From: Enterococcus avium ATCC 14025
GTDB lineage: Bacteria; Bacillota; Bacilli; Lactobacillales; Enterococcaceae
DNA length: 47,809 nt
Reading direction: 5' to 3'
NCBI RefSeq assembly: GCF_000406965.1
Contig: NZ_KE136369.1
Location: 1 to 47,809 of the forward strand
In this document: one piece after another, positions 1 through 7,260 of the stretch
How the letters are laid out: each line of letters starts with the position of its first letter
Numbering within the stretch: the first letter of the stretch is position 1
Notes under the pieces: generated by a model
What the model saw: only the letters and a program-made list of their open reading frames with translations
Told to the model about the DNA's origin: nothing
The model's database searches: none
Made by a program: the position numbers and the translations under genes

Positions 1-691
1 AAGCACGTGGTGTCGAAGATGTTTTTTTCATTTCTATGGATGGGGTTTCTGGTCTTGAAGAAGGCGCAAAAGCGATCTTTCCATCGGTAATTGTTCAGCG
101 CTGTATTGTTCATCTTGTTCGAAATGCATTGCGCTATATTCCAAGTAAGGATTATAAGGAAGTCTGCCGAGATATGAAAAAATTCTACGGTGCTTCGTCT
201 CTAAACGCTGCACATGCTGCTTTTGACAGTTTTCAAAATCGGTGGTCTCATTATTCTGGTGCTGTAGATGTCTGGAAACGGAACTTTGCACATGTTGAAC
301 AACTATTTGATTATGGTACTGCCATTCGAAAAATTATGTACACTACCAATGCGGTTGAAAGTGTTCACTCCAGCTTCAGAAAAGTCACAAAAAAAGGAGC
401 GTTCTCTAATGAGAATGCACTCCTAAAACTACTTTATTTACGCACGAAAGAATTACACGCGAAGTGGTCAGGTGGTCGAATTCAAAACTGGGCTATGGTG
501 CTTAATCAGTTAATGATCAACGAGACCTTCTCCTCTAGAATTGAAAAGTATGCGATTTACCTTCCGTAACAACGGTAGGTTTATTCAACTACGTGTCCGA
601 TCAAAATTTATCTGATTTCAAAATAGCCAAGAGAATTATGGTTGTTAAAAACTCTTAACTATTTAACTTCCACAGTTTAGTTGACAAACCC
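1..691 (+). mobile_element. 3' part of an IS256-type insertion sequence, cut by the window edge
   Basis: The element contains the C-terminal part of a Mutator-type (IS256 family) transposase and about 120 bp of downstream sequence. Its right end is not sharply defined. I place it near 691 because IS3-type coding sequence on the other strand becomes recognisable right after it. The left end lies outside the window. It appears to have inserted into the IS3-type relic at 692-901. Confidence 0.6.
3..569 (+). CDS. IS256-family transposase, C-terminal part (partial at left edge)
   Basis: The reading frame is open to the window edge, beginning with ARGVEDVFFISMDGVSGL, so the ATG at 36 is internal. 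The block around ISMDG carries the second catalytic Asp region of IS256 (Mutator-type) transposases. The segment with TTNAVESVHSSFRKVTKKG is the conserved C-terminal block with the catalytic Glu (NAVES). The protein would cut and join the ends of its own element. It ends in a normal stop 120 bp before the inferred element end, so this copy may be intact beyond the window. Confidence 0.85.
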   Translation, partial: ARGVEDVFFISMDGVSGLEEGAKAIFPSVIVQRCIVHLVRNALRYIPSKDYKEVCRDMKKFYGASSLNAAHAAFDSFQNRWSHYSGAVDVWKRNFAHVEQLFDYGTAIRKIMYTTNAVESVHSSFRKVTKKGAFSNENALLKLLYLRTKELHAKWSGGRIQNWAMVLNQLMINETFSSRIEKYAIYLP

Positions 692-901
692 CAACCGTAC
701 TTCTTCAATTGAATGGAATGAACGGCGATTTAATTCTTCTTTTTTCATATATTTAAAAAAAGCTTCGGTAACGGCGTTATCCCACGGATAACCTGGTTTT
801 GAAAGTGAGTGGACAATCGGATGATCCTCTATAAATTTTCTAAATTCAAAAGAGGTATATTGAGACCCTTGATCTGTATGAAAAAGAACAGAACTCGTTA
901 A
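692..901 (-). pseudogene. Relic of an IS3-type (IS150-like) transposase OrfB core
   Basis: Translation of the minus strand gives an IS3-type integrase core containing VLFHTDQGSQYTS (second catalytic Asp) and PWDNAVTEAFFKYMKKEE (catalytic Glu). Only about 70 codons remain. It differs clearly from ISX and ISY next door (HTDQGSQYT against HTDRGKEFD), so it is a separate element. The IS256-type element limits it on one side and the right end of ISY begins at 902 on the other. It has no start, N-terminus or C-terminus and cannot be active. Confidence 0.75.
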
Positions 902-1810
902 TGGAATGGCAACAGTTTTTTTGACAAATTTTATAAGGTGCAGAACTTCTTTCCGTATACTATTCCGATTGTCCTAGACAATGAGCCTCCTCGGATGTGA
1001 CGATCTTCGGCAGGAGCTAACAGTTAAAGTTAGACTGCCTCGCTAGCGTTAGCACATCCGAGCTCATTATCAAGGATTCGCTGCGCCAATCTCTGGTTAC
1101 GGTAACCAACCAGTGTCTCGTAGCCAAGTGTACCGTGCAACCGAAGGTGGTTCCACCAATTGACATAGTCAAATAACTCCAAATCCAATTGTTGTAAGGT
1201 TTCAAATGTGTATTGACAGACAAATTCTACTTTCAGCGACTTATAAGTTGATTCAGCTACGGCATTATCAAAAGGACAGCCTTTATGACTCAATGATCGA
1301 TTGATGTCAAAAGTTGTTAATAATTCATCAATAGCTTGGTTATCAAACTCTTTTCCACGATCAGTATGAAAAATCTCAACCTCTGTCAGAGGTTGTTTGA
1401 TACGGCTAAATGCTTTTTTTACTAGAACGGCATCTTTATGTTCTCCACAAGAATAGCCGAGAATTTCTCGATTGAACAGATCCAAAATGAAACAGACATA
1501 ATTCCATTTTTTCCCGACTCGTACATAAGTCAAGTCTGTTACGATCGCTTCTAATGGGTTGTCTCTTAAGAATTTACGATTCAATACGTTTGTCGTTTTG
1601 GCTTCATTGCAAGTAGAATGATGTACTTTAAAATAAGCAACAGTATAGCTCGATTTTAATCCTCTATTTTTCATGATTCTACTAATTTTTCGTCGGCTGA
1701 TCTGAATGCCTCGTTTTGATAAGGCTTTTTTTATTTTTCTTGAGCCGTAGGCCTTTCGGCTGCAGATAAATTCTTCAGCGACTACTTCTTCAAGTTCTGA
1801 TTCGTCTTTC
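902..1810 (-). mobile_element. ISY, right-hand (3') part of a split IS3-family element
   Basis: This 909-bp piece runs from the right terminus of the element (TGGAATGGC at 902, a near copy of the ISX right end) to position 1810, where the left end of ISX copy 1 starts. The other part is at 4708-5167 on the plus strand. Each part ends in GAA (in its own orientation) where it meets an ISX end. 909 plus 460 minus the 3-bp duplication gives 1366 bp, exactly the length of ISX. The outer flank is TTA, as it is at the other ISY terminus. Confidence 0.85.
1030..1810 (-). pseudogene. ISY transposase OrfB, 3' part, separated from its 5' end
   Basis: This is a DDE (rve-type) IS3-family transposase fragment. 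It reads KDESELEEVVAEEF at its broken N-terminal end and contains IVTDLTYVR (first Asp), IFHTDRGKEFD (second Asp) and FDNAVAESTYKS (catalytic Glu). The ATG at 1674 is internal. It is clearly related to ISX OrfB but diverged throughout. The first roughly 20 residues lie at 5109-5167 on the other strand: SKPK from that piece and KDESELEE from this one join in frame after removing one copy of GAA. Without its start it cannot make a full protein. Confidence 0.85.
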
Positions 1811-1884
1811 TGAATCGGCTACACTAGACTAGACAGAAAAAATAAGGTGTGTAGAATAATAAAAAACACACTGGAGGATTTTTC

Positions 1885-2175
1885 ATGTCAAGACGTCAAC
1901 GAAGAACCTATTCAAAAGAATTCAAACAACAAATCGTCGATCTCTATCTCGCTGGTAAGCCTCGCGCAGAAATTATTCGAGAGTATGAGCTTACGCCTTC
2001 TTCTTTCGATAAATGGATGAAGCAAGCACAATCAACGGGCCCATTCAAAGAAAGAGACAACTTAACACCAGAACAAGCAGAATTGATCGCACTAAGAAAG
2101 AAAAATAAGCAACTCGAAATGGAGAATGATATTTTAAAGCAAGCGGCGCTGATATTCGGACGAAAAGACAAGTAA
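1885..2175 (+). CDS. ISX copy 1 OrfA (IS3-family HTH protein)
   Basis: This 96-residue basic protein has the transposase_8-type helix-turn-helix (YSKEFKQQIVDLYLAGKPRAEIIREY) followed by a heptad-rich tail (LRKKNKQLEMENDILKQAA) that is the usual IS3 leucine-zipper segment. The ATG follows a GGAGG ribosome site by 6 bp. Its last codons overlap an A4G run at 2163-2167, where a -1 shift would move ribosomes into the orfB frame and produce the OrfAB transposase. OrfA alone normally binds the ends and represses. Residue 52 is Pro here and Ser in copy 2. Confidence 0.93.
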   Translation: MSRRQRRTYSKEFKQQIVDLYLAGKPRAEIIREYELTPSSFDKWMKQAQSTGPFKERDNLTPEQAELIALRKKNKQLEMENDILKQAALIFGRKDK

Positions 2176-2210
2176 TTGATGCCAACAAGCATAAATATTC
2201 CATATCAGCG

Positions 2211-3047
2211 ATGTGCAAAATTCTAAATATTTCTCGTCAAACCTACTATTATCAAGCGAAACCGATCGAAAATGAGTCCGACTTAGAAGAGATCGTTCAG
2301 GAAGAGTTTATTCGAAACCGAAAGGCTTACGGTACCCGAAAATTGAAGAAGTGTTTAGCAAAGCGTGGGCTTCAACTCAGTCGGCGCCGAATCGGTCGAA
2401 TCACGAAACGCCGCGGATTGACATCTACCTATACGATCGCTCATTTTAAAGGGCAACGAACAGCTTGTAATGAAGCGAAAACAGCGAATGTATTAGATCG
2501 GACCTTTACACAAGAACAGCCATTGGAAGCCATCGTTACGGATCTTACTTATGTTCGCGTGGGGAAAAAGTGGCATTATATCTGCTTAATACTTGATTTG
2601 TTTAATCGAGAAATTATTGGTTATTCCTGTGGTGAGAAGAAAGATGCCTCATTGGTAAAAGAAGCCTTTGGACGGATACCGTATTCTTTAACAGACGTCA
2701 AGCTTTTTCATACAGACCGGGGAAAGGAATTTGATAACCAAACCATTCATGAGATTCTGAATGGTTTTGGAATTACTCGTTCATTGAGTAGGAAGGGTTG
2801 TCCGTATGATAATGCCGTTGCGGAATCAACCTATAAATCTGTCAAAGTAGAATTCGTGCATCAATACCAATTTGAGACACTGGCACAGCTACGTCTAGAA
2901 TTGTTTGATTATGTGCATTGGTGGAACTATCTACGCTTACATGGCACGTTGGCGTATGAAACACCGATCCAAATTCGACAACAGAGATTGGCGAAGCGAA
3001 TCCTTGATAATGAGCGCGGATCTGATACCTCTGGAGAGGCAGCGTAA
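2211..3047 (+). CDS. ISX copy 1 OrfB (IS3-family DDE transposase domain)
   Basis: This is the integrase-core part of the transposase, 278 codons. An HTH_21-like stretch (residues about 30-70, EFIRNRKAYGTRKLKK) precedes the DDE core with IVTDLTYVR, LFHTDRGKEFD and YDNAVAESTYKS. The ATG at 2211 has no good ribosome site. The frame is open upstream to the orfA slip site (reading QVIDANKHKYSISAM), so the natural product is OrfAB made by a -1 frameshift. The protein sequence is identical to that in copy 2. It appears intact. Confidence 0.93.
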   Translation: MCKILNISRQTYYYQAKPIENESDLEEIVQEEFIRNRKAYGTRKLKKCLAKRGLQLSRRRIGRITKRRGLTSTYTIAHFKGQRTACNEAKTANVLDRTFTQEQPLEAIVTDLTYVRVGKKWHYICLILDLFNREIIGYSCGEKKDASLVKEAFGRIPYSLTDVKLFHTDRGKEFDNQTIHEILNGFGITRSLSRKGCPYDNAVAESTYKSVKVEFVHQYQFETLAQLRLELFDYVHWWNYLRLHGTLAYETPIQIRQQRLAKRILDNERGSDTSGEAA

Positions 3048-3196
3048 TTGAATGATTGTGCTTCTGCCGGAGAAAATCAGATCCGAGGATGCTCATTGTC
3101 AAGGGCAATCGGAGCCATAACACCGCAGCATTCACAACACCTTATAATTTTTGTCAAAAAAAGTGTTGCCATTCCAACTCAACCACAACATACTAA

Positions 3197-4171
3197 CTAA
3201 TTTATATATTTAATTTGTTGTTTTTCTATAATTGGATAACTAATTAACTTATGACTATCTAAGTCTTCTTTATTCATATCAATTGCAGTAATTTGGCTGT
3301 CTTCATATGTCCGATAATAATAGATTCCTTTGTCAACATTGCAACAAGAAGAATAAATTGTATATTCATATTTTCCATCACCAACATCACACAAACCTTT
3401 TTGTTGTTCTACTGAACCTAAGATATGGAAAAATTGACTAATACTTTCTGACTCTGAATCTCCAGATACAGAATTCAGCTTCGTAAAAGTCGCTTTAACA
3501 AAACGAGATACTGAGGATAAATCTCCAGGCAAGCCTATCCCTCCCATACCGCGGCTATAGGCATTCAAACTTATTTGATTTGAAAAATTATTTTTAGGAG
3601 TTTCACTCGATAAGACACGATAATTGTTTAAATTAAATAATTGATAGTCAAATGAAGGATTATTGGTAAGAACGCCCACAGGGTTATCATATATATGAAG
3701 TCCATCTTTCATACTTTCAATGACAATTGATTTTTCTTTATCAGCTAATAGCCAATGTAAAGGGGATAAAGGAAGTTCATCACTATAATTTATATTTGCT
3801 AAATTGATATTTTTTAACAATTTTTTAGCTTCTCCTACTGTTGAGCATTGTCCTAAAATCCAAGGAATAAATTCAAAAGGAGATACATTGTCTTTCCCTT
3901 CTTGTATTTCTTTATAATCAGCATACCCAGAAAAATTTAGCCCAGCCATACTCAATCCTTTTTCATTTGTCGCATCGTAATAAAGAGGGTAGTCAGCTAT
4001 ACCAGCGGCAATACCAATCATTGCATAATGAGTATCCAAATCATTTACCTTTCGAAAATTCAACTTATAATTTCTTGGAGTAACAGTGACTACTTCGTTG
4101 TAAGATATTTCATAATCAAAATTCCTTCCAAAATAATGATCACTTGTTACATAAGTAATAGACGTACACAT
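3197..4171 (-). CDS. bsh: Bile salt hydrolase (choloylglycine hydrolase family)
   Basis: An Ntn-hydrolase of 324 residues that cleaves the glycine or taurine amide of conjugated bile salts in the cytoplasm. Met is followed by Cys2, the N-terminal nucleophile after Met removal. GRNFDYE supplies Arg16 and Asp19, NEKGLSMAGLNF holds the conserved Asn near residue 80, and SRGMGGIGLPGDLSSVSRF holds the conserved Arg near 225. Length and motifs match enterococcal BSH closely, rather than penicillin V acylase. TAGGAGGA precedes the ATG by 8 bp. No signal peptide is visible. It sits alone between IS copies, on the segment inferred to have been inverted, and could confer bile tolerance in the gut. Confidence 0.93.
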   Translation of the reverse strand: MCTSITYVTSDHYFGRNFDYEISYNEVVTVTPRNYKLNFRKVNDLDTHYAMIGIAAGIADYPLYYDATNEKGLSMAGLNFSGYADYKEIQEGKDNVSPFEFIPWILGQCSTVGEAKKLLKNINLANINYSDELPLSPLHWLLADKEKSIVIESMKDGLHIYDNPVGVLTNNPSFDYQLFNLNNYRVLSSETPKNNFSNQISLNAYSRGMGGIGLPGDLSSVSRFVKATFTKLNSVSGDSESESISQFFHILGSVEQQKGLCDVGDGKYEYTIYSSCCNVDKGIYYYRTYEDSQITAIDMNKEDLDSHKLISYPIIEKQQIKYIN

Positions 4172-4332
4172 AGTTTATTCCTCCTAAATATTGTTCTGTC
4201 CACGTTCATTTACTCCAAAGTTTTCCTCATTTCAAAAGAAAATCACAGAATACACGAAGAAGCGTTTCTATTTGTATAAACTATATCAAAGTTCTATACT
4301 TAAATTATCAAATAAAAAGGACGTGAAGATAA

Positions 4333-4589
4333 ATGTCAAATTTAGAAAACAAAGAAGAAAAAGTTGTAAACAAAATTGTTTCTGTTGTCAATAAACTGGA
4401 TAAAGAGTTAGACGAACTTGATACGTTATCTGAAAATCCAGAAAAAAAACATAACCTAAAAAATGGTTAGTTGAACGAAAGGCTATTCATGAAATTAAAA
4501 AAGTTCTTCATGAAGCTGATAAATATGAAAAATATGATGAAAAAGAACTTGATAAAGAATTTAAAGAAATCAATGACTTATTACTATAA
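4333..4589 (+). pseudogene. Small charged coiled-coil-like protein, frameshifted
   Basis: The ATG at 4333 opens a 45-codon frame rich in Lys and Glu (NKEEKVVNKIVSVVNKLDKE...) that hits TAG at 4468. A second frame continues directly with KWLVERKAIHEIKKVL and runs to TAA at 4587. A one-base change in the A6 run near 4459-4464 would join them into one protein of about 85 residues. The predicted product is helical and highly charged with no family I recognise. It diverges from bsh with about 160 bp between the starts. It is either a true pseudogene or a sequencing error in the homopolymer. Confidence 0.55.
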
Positions 4590-4598
4590 TTGATTTAT

Positions 4599-4618
4599 AC
4601 GACTCATTTTTGAGTCGT
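4599..4618 (+). terminator. Hairpin behind the small frameshifted gene
   Basis: A perfect 8-bp stem (ACGACTCA / TGAGTCGT) closes a T4 loop 9 bp after the stop codon. There is no clear T-run after it, so termination may depend on the larger palindrome that follows at 4619-4664. Confidence 0.5.
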
Positions 4619-4664
4619 CAGACTGCAAACAACACTCTAAATTTAGGAGTTTGTCTACAGTCTG
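4619..4664. repeat. 46-bp imperfect palindrome centred on CTAAATTTAG
   Basis: The outer arms CAGACTG / CAGTCTG and the inner centre CTAAATTTAG pair, with imperfect pairing between. It directly follows the hairpin at 4599-4618 and lies 43 bp before the left end of ISY. It may be a terminator in both directions or the remains of a mobile-element end. Confidence 0.5.
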
Positions 4665-4782
4665 AATAAATTTTAAATTTATTGTCCATAATGTTATTAT
4701 GAATTTATGGATAGGCTACAATTAACTAGACAGAAAAATTAAGGTGTGTAGACTAGAAGAAAACATACCAGGAGGAATTTTT

Positions 4783-5073
4783 ATATCTAAGAGAACACGA
4801 AGAACTTTTTCACAAGAATTCAAGCAACAAATCGTCAATCTTTACTTAGCTGGAAAGCCACGTGTAGAAATCATTCGAGAATATGAACTAACGGCTTCAG
4901 CATTTGACAAATGGGTAAAGCAATCTAAAACGAGTGGTTCATTCAAAGAAAAAGATAATCTTACGCCTGAACAAAAAGAATTGTTAGAACTACGTAAAAG
5001 AAACCAGCAATTAGAAATGGAAAATGATATTTTAAAGCAAGCAGCGCTGATATTCGGACGAAGAGACAAGTAA
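4783..5073 (+). CDS. ISY OrfA (IS3-family HTH protein), start codon ATA
   Basis: The homologue of ISX OrfA: the HTH region reads FSQEFKQQIVNLYLAGKPRV, with the same zipper tail. By alignment the start should be at 4783, 6 bp after GGAGGA, but the codon is ATA where ISX has ATG. The frame is open upstream to a GTG at 4744, so initiation there is possible but lacks a ribosome site. The start codon was probably lost by mutation, which would weaken or silence expression. Confidence 0.75.
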   Translation: MSKRTRRTFSQEFKQQIVNLYLAGKPRVEIIREYELTASAFDKWVKQSKTSGSFKEKDNLTPEQKELLELRKRNQQLEMENDILKQAALIFGRRDK

Positions 5074-5108
5074 TCGATGCGAATAAGCATCTTTACCCTA
5101 TATCAGCG

Positions 5109-5167
5109 ATGTGCAGAATAATAGGTCTATCACGTCAGTCCTATTATTATCAATCAAAACCAAAGAA
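5109..5167 (+). pseudogene. ISY OrfB, first about 20 codons
   Basis: The frame MCRIIGLSRQSYYYQSKPK matches the start of ISX OrfB (MCKILNISRQTYYYQAKPI) and is then cut by the right end of ISX copy 2. The rest of the gene is the minus-strand fragment at 1030-1810. The two pieces restore one continuous frame when the GAA duplication is counted once. Confidence 0.85.
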
Positions 5168-5296
5168 TGGAATGGCAACACTTTTTTTGACAAAAATTAT
5201 AAGGTGTTGTGAATGCTGCGGTGTTATGGCTCCGATTGCCCTTGACAATGAGCATCCTCGGATCTGATTTTCTCCGGCAGAAGCACAATCATTCAA

Positions 5297-6133
5297 TTAC
5301 GCTGCCTCTCCAGAGGTATCAGATCCGCGCTCATTATCAAGGATTCGCTTCGCCAATCTCTGTTGTCGAATTTGGATCGGTGTTTCATACGCCAACGTGC
5401 CATGTAAGCGTAGATAGTTCCACCAATGCACATAATCAAACAATTCTAGACGTAGCTGTGCCAGTGTCTCAAATTGGTATTGATGCACGAATTCTACTTT
5501 GACAGATTTATAGGTTGATTCCGCAACGGCATTATCATACGGACAACCCTTCCTACTCAATGAACGAGTAATTCCAAAACCATTCAGAATCTCATGAATG
5601 GTTTGGTTATCAAATTCCTTTCCCCGGTCTGTATGAAAAAGCTTGACGTCTGTTAAAGAATACGGTATCCGTCCAAAGGCTTCTTTTACCAATGAGGCAT
5701 CTTTCTTCTCACCACAGGAATAACCAATAATTTCTCGATTAAACAAATCAAGTATTAAGCAGATATAATGCCACTTTTTCCCCACGCGAACATAAGTAAG
5801 ATCCGTAACGATGGCTTCCAATGGCTGTTCTTGTGTAAAGGTCCGATCTAATACATTCGCTGTTTTCGCTTCATTACAAGCTGTTCGTTGCCCTTTAAAA
5901 TGAGCGATCGTATAGGTAGATGTCAATCCGCGGCGTTTCGTGATTCGACCGATTCGGCGCCGACTGAGTTGAAGCCCACGCTTTGCTAAACACTTCTTCA
6001 ATTTTCGGGTACCGTAAGCCTTTCGGTTTCGAATAAACTCTTCCTGAACGATCTCTTCTAAGTCGGACTCATTTTCGATCGGTTTCGCTTGATAATAGTA
6101 GGTTTGACGAGAAATATTTAGAATTTTGCACAT
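5297..6133 (-). CDS. ISX copy 2 OrfB (IS3-family DDE transposase domain)
   Basis: A 278-codon DDE transposase domain, identical in protein sequence to copy 1 OrfB (IVTDLTYVR, LFHTDRGKEFD, DNAVAEST). It is expected to be made as an OrfAB fusion by a -1 shift at the A4G run at the end of orfA. It appears intact, so this pair of elements may still be mobile. Confidence 0.93.
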   Translation of the reverse strand: MCKILNISRQTYYYQAKPIENESDLEEIVQEEFIRNRKAYGTRKLKKCLAKRGLQLSRRRIGRITKRRGLTSTYTIAHFKGQRTACNEAKTANVLDRTFTQEQPLEAIVTDLTYVRVGKKWHYICLILDLFNREIIGYSCGEKKDASLVKEAFGRIPYSLTDVKLFHTDRGKEFDNQTIHEILNGFGITRSLSRKGCPYDNAVAESTYKSVKVEFVHQYQFETLAQLRLELFDYVHWWNYLRLHGTLAYETPIQIRQQRLAKRILDNERGSDTSGEAA

Positions 6134-6168
6134 CGCTGATATGGAATATTTATGCTTGTTGGCATCAA

Positions 6169-6459
6169 TTACTTGTCTTTTCGTCCGAATATCAGCGCCG
6201 CTTGCTTTAAAATATCATTCTCCATTTCGAGTTGCTTATTTTTCTTTCTTAGTGCGATCAATTCTGCTTGTTCTGGTGTTAAGTTGTCTCTTTCTTTGAA
6301 TGAGCCCGTTGATTGTGCTTGCTTCATCCATTTATCGAAAGAAGAAGGCGTAAGCTCATACTCTCGAATAATTTCTGCGCGAGGCTTACCAGCGAGATAG
6401 AGATCGACGATTTGTTGTTTGAATTCTTTTGAATAGGTTCTTCGTTGACGTCTTGACAT
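6169..6459 (-). CDS. ISX copy 2 OrfA (IS3-family HTH protein)
   Basis: A 96-residue HTH plus leucine-zipper protein that differs from copy 1 OrfA at one residue (STGSF against STGPF). A GGAGG ribosome site lies 6 bp before the ATG. It binds the IS ends and supplies the N-terminal part of OrfAB. Confidence 0.93.
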   Translation of the reverse strand: MSRRQRRTYSKEFKQQIVDLYLAGKPRAEIIREYELTPSSFDKWMKQAQSTGSFKERDNLTPEQAELIALRKKNKQLEMENDILKQAALIFGRKDK

Positions 6460-6532
6460 GAAAAATCCTCCAGTGTGTTTTTTATTATTCTACACACCTT
6501 ATTTTTTCTGTCTAGTCTAGTGTAGCCGATTC

Positions 6533-6673
6533 ATGGAAGCAGAGGAGGTTCTTCGTTTAAAACAAGTAACAGGACTAAAAAGAGCTTTTATGGATCATAA
6601 GTTTAGTGAATCTTGGTATGAATTTGTATCAAAAAATTATAAAGTTTCTAAGGAAAATGAGAAGCAAATTTAG
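6533..6673 (+). pseudogene. C-terminal fragment of an unrecognised gene cut by ISX copy 2
   Basis: The frame MEAEEVLRLKQVTGLKRAF...ENEKQI runs 46 codons to TAG. It has no ribosome site, and the A of its ATG is the last base of the IS, so it is more likely the tail of a longer gene truncated by the insertion or the later rearrangement. I do not recognise the family. Confidence 0.45.
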
Positions 6674-7260
6674 CTACCTGAAGAAAAGTAAAGGAGTTTA
6701 TTTCGATGTATCACCTGATAGTTAGATTACAATTTAACTAGGCAGAAAGCGTCCAGCTTTTACATGTCAGGAGTGAATGTCGCTAAGGGGAACTGATTCA
6801 TTACTTAGAATGAATCAAGAACTGTAGAAGCTACGGGGAAAACCAATGAAGGGAAATAATTACCATAAGATATAGTATATCAACTTTCTATGATGGATAC
6901 CTGTTTCTCAAAAAACGTATTTCATTTTCACTTTTAGAAAATGTTAAGTTTAGAGGCTATCTAACTCTCTTACTTAATCAGATAATCGTGTTACGATAAC
7001 TTCTGATTATATAGTGAAAGAGAATTTTTTGCGTTCAGATTTCTTGACTACGCCTAAGATAAAAATTCGAAGAAATGCTTATTACATTAACATTGAATAC
7101 AGAAAAACTGATAAATTTTAAAATAGTCCAAAATAGAAAATTAAAAAAATATTTGGATGTGATTACGAAGTTATAGCGTTGAATTGATTTGAAACATGTA
7201 TGACTTTGAATAAATAAAATCTTGTTGTTTATTGTTATTTTAGAATAAGGAGTGTAATTT
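6674..7260. other. Gene-poor, decayed intergenic region
   Basis: No convincing gene is seen. A perfect 9-bp inverted repeat (TGATTCATT / AATGAATCA) lies at 6794-6817. A long interrupted hairpin occupies 6964-7030. The rest is AT-rich, with stop codons in all frames. Confidence 0.6.
6964..7030 (+). terminator. Long interrupted hairpin with T6 tail
   Basis: Nested arms CTCTCTTACT / AGTGAAAGAG, AATCAGA / TCTGATT and ATCGT / ACGAT fold into one long stem that is followed by TTTTTT. It could be a terminator for decayed upstream DNA or a structured leader, since the next gene starts 230 bp downstream. Confidence 0.45.

Larger units (their letters stand above)
1811..3176 (+). mobile_element. ISX copy 1, complete 1366-bp IS3-family insertion sequence
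   Basis: The element starts TGAATCGGC at 1811 and ends GCCATTCCA at 3176. The terminal 40 bp at each end align without gaps as imperfect inverted repeats, sharing ACACT and AAGGTGT blocks, and have TG...CA termini as expected for IS3. It holds orfA and orfB in different frames with an A4G slip site between them. The flanks are GAA on the left (read on the minus strand) and ACT on the right, so this copy has no matching target duplication of its own. It differs from copy 2 at only one base that I could find (2041, C here, T there). Confidence 0.92.
4708..5167 (+). mobile_element. ISY, left-hand (5') part of a split IS3-family element
   Basis: The left terminus TGGATAGGCTACA at 4708 aligns over 40 bp with the ISX left end (shared AGACAG and AAGGTGT blocks). 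The piece ends at GAA (5165-5167) where ISX copy 2 begins. It carries orfA and the first codons of orfB. The continuation is at 902-1810 on the minus strand. Its outer flank is TTA (4705-4707), matching the TTA at the other ISY terminus. Confidence 0.87.
5168..6533 (-). mobile_element. ISX copy 2, complete 1366-bp IS3-family insertion sequence
   Basis: Same length, termini and gene content as copy 1, in the opposite orientation, so the two copies form a pair of long inverted repeats about 2 kb apart. The right end (5168) abuts the 5' part of ISY with GAA as the flanking triplet. The left end (6533) abuts a fragment of an unknown gene with flank TGG. The lack of a matching duplication at its own two ends, combined with the GAA shared with copy 1's left flank, shows that recombination has exchanged the flanks. 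Confidence 0.92.

Noticed and set aside
692-965. A continuous minus-strand frame across the ISY right end into the IS3-type relic (…VLHLIKFVKKTVAIPLTSSV…), as if this were one transposase gene.
   Set aside because: The ISX right ends at 3140-3176 and 5168-5205 have nearly the same sequence and also happen to be open in this frame, so the continuity comes from the IS terminus and not from one gene.
1811-1820. The shared outer sequence TGAATCGGCT next to both ISX copies was first taken as a common insertion site.
   Set aside because: Aligned with the right end, it fits the first 10 bases of a 40-bp terminal inverted repeat and gives TG...CA ends, so it is part of the IS.
3177-5167. A classic composite transposon made by two ISX copies carrying bsh.
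   Set aside because: The outer flanks of the pair do not form a direct duplication, and the GAA triplets show that recombination between copies, not transposition of the whole unit, made the present arrangement.
2842-5502. Two identical 97-codon frames (MNAAVLWLRLPL...) at the right ends of the ISX copies.
   Set aside because: They run antisense to orfB and start within the IS end; identical copies reflect only the repeated IS.
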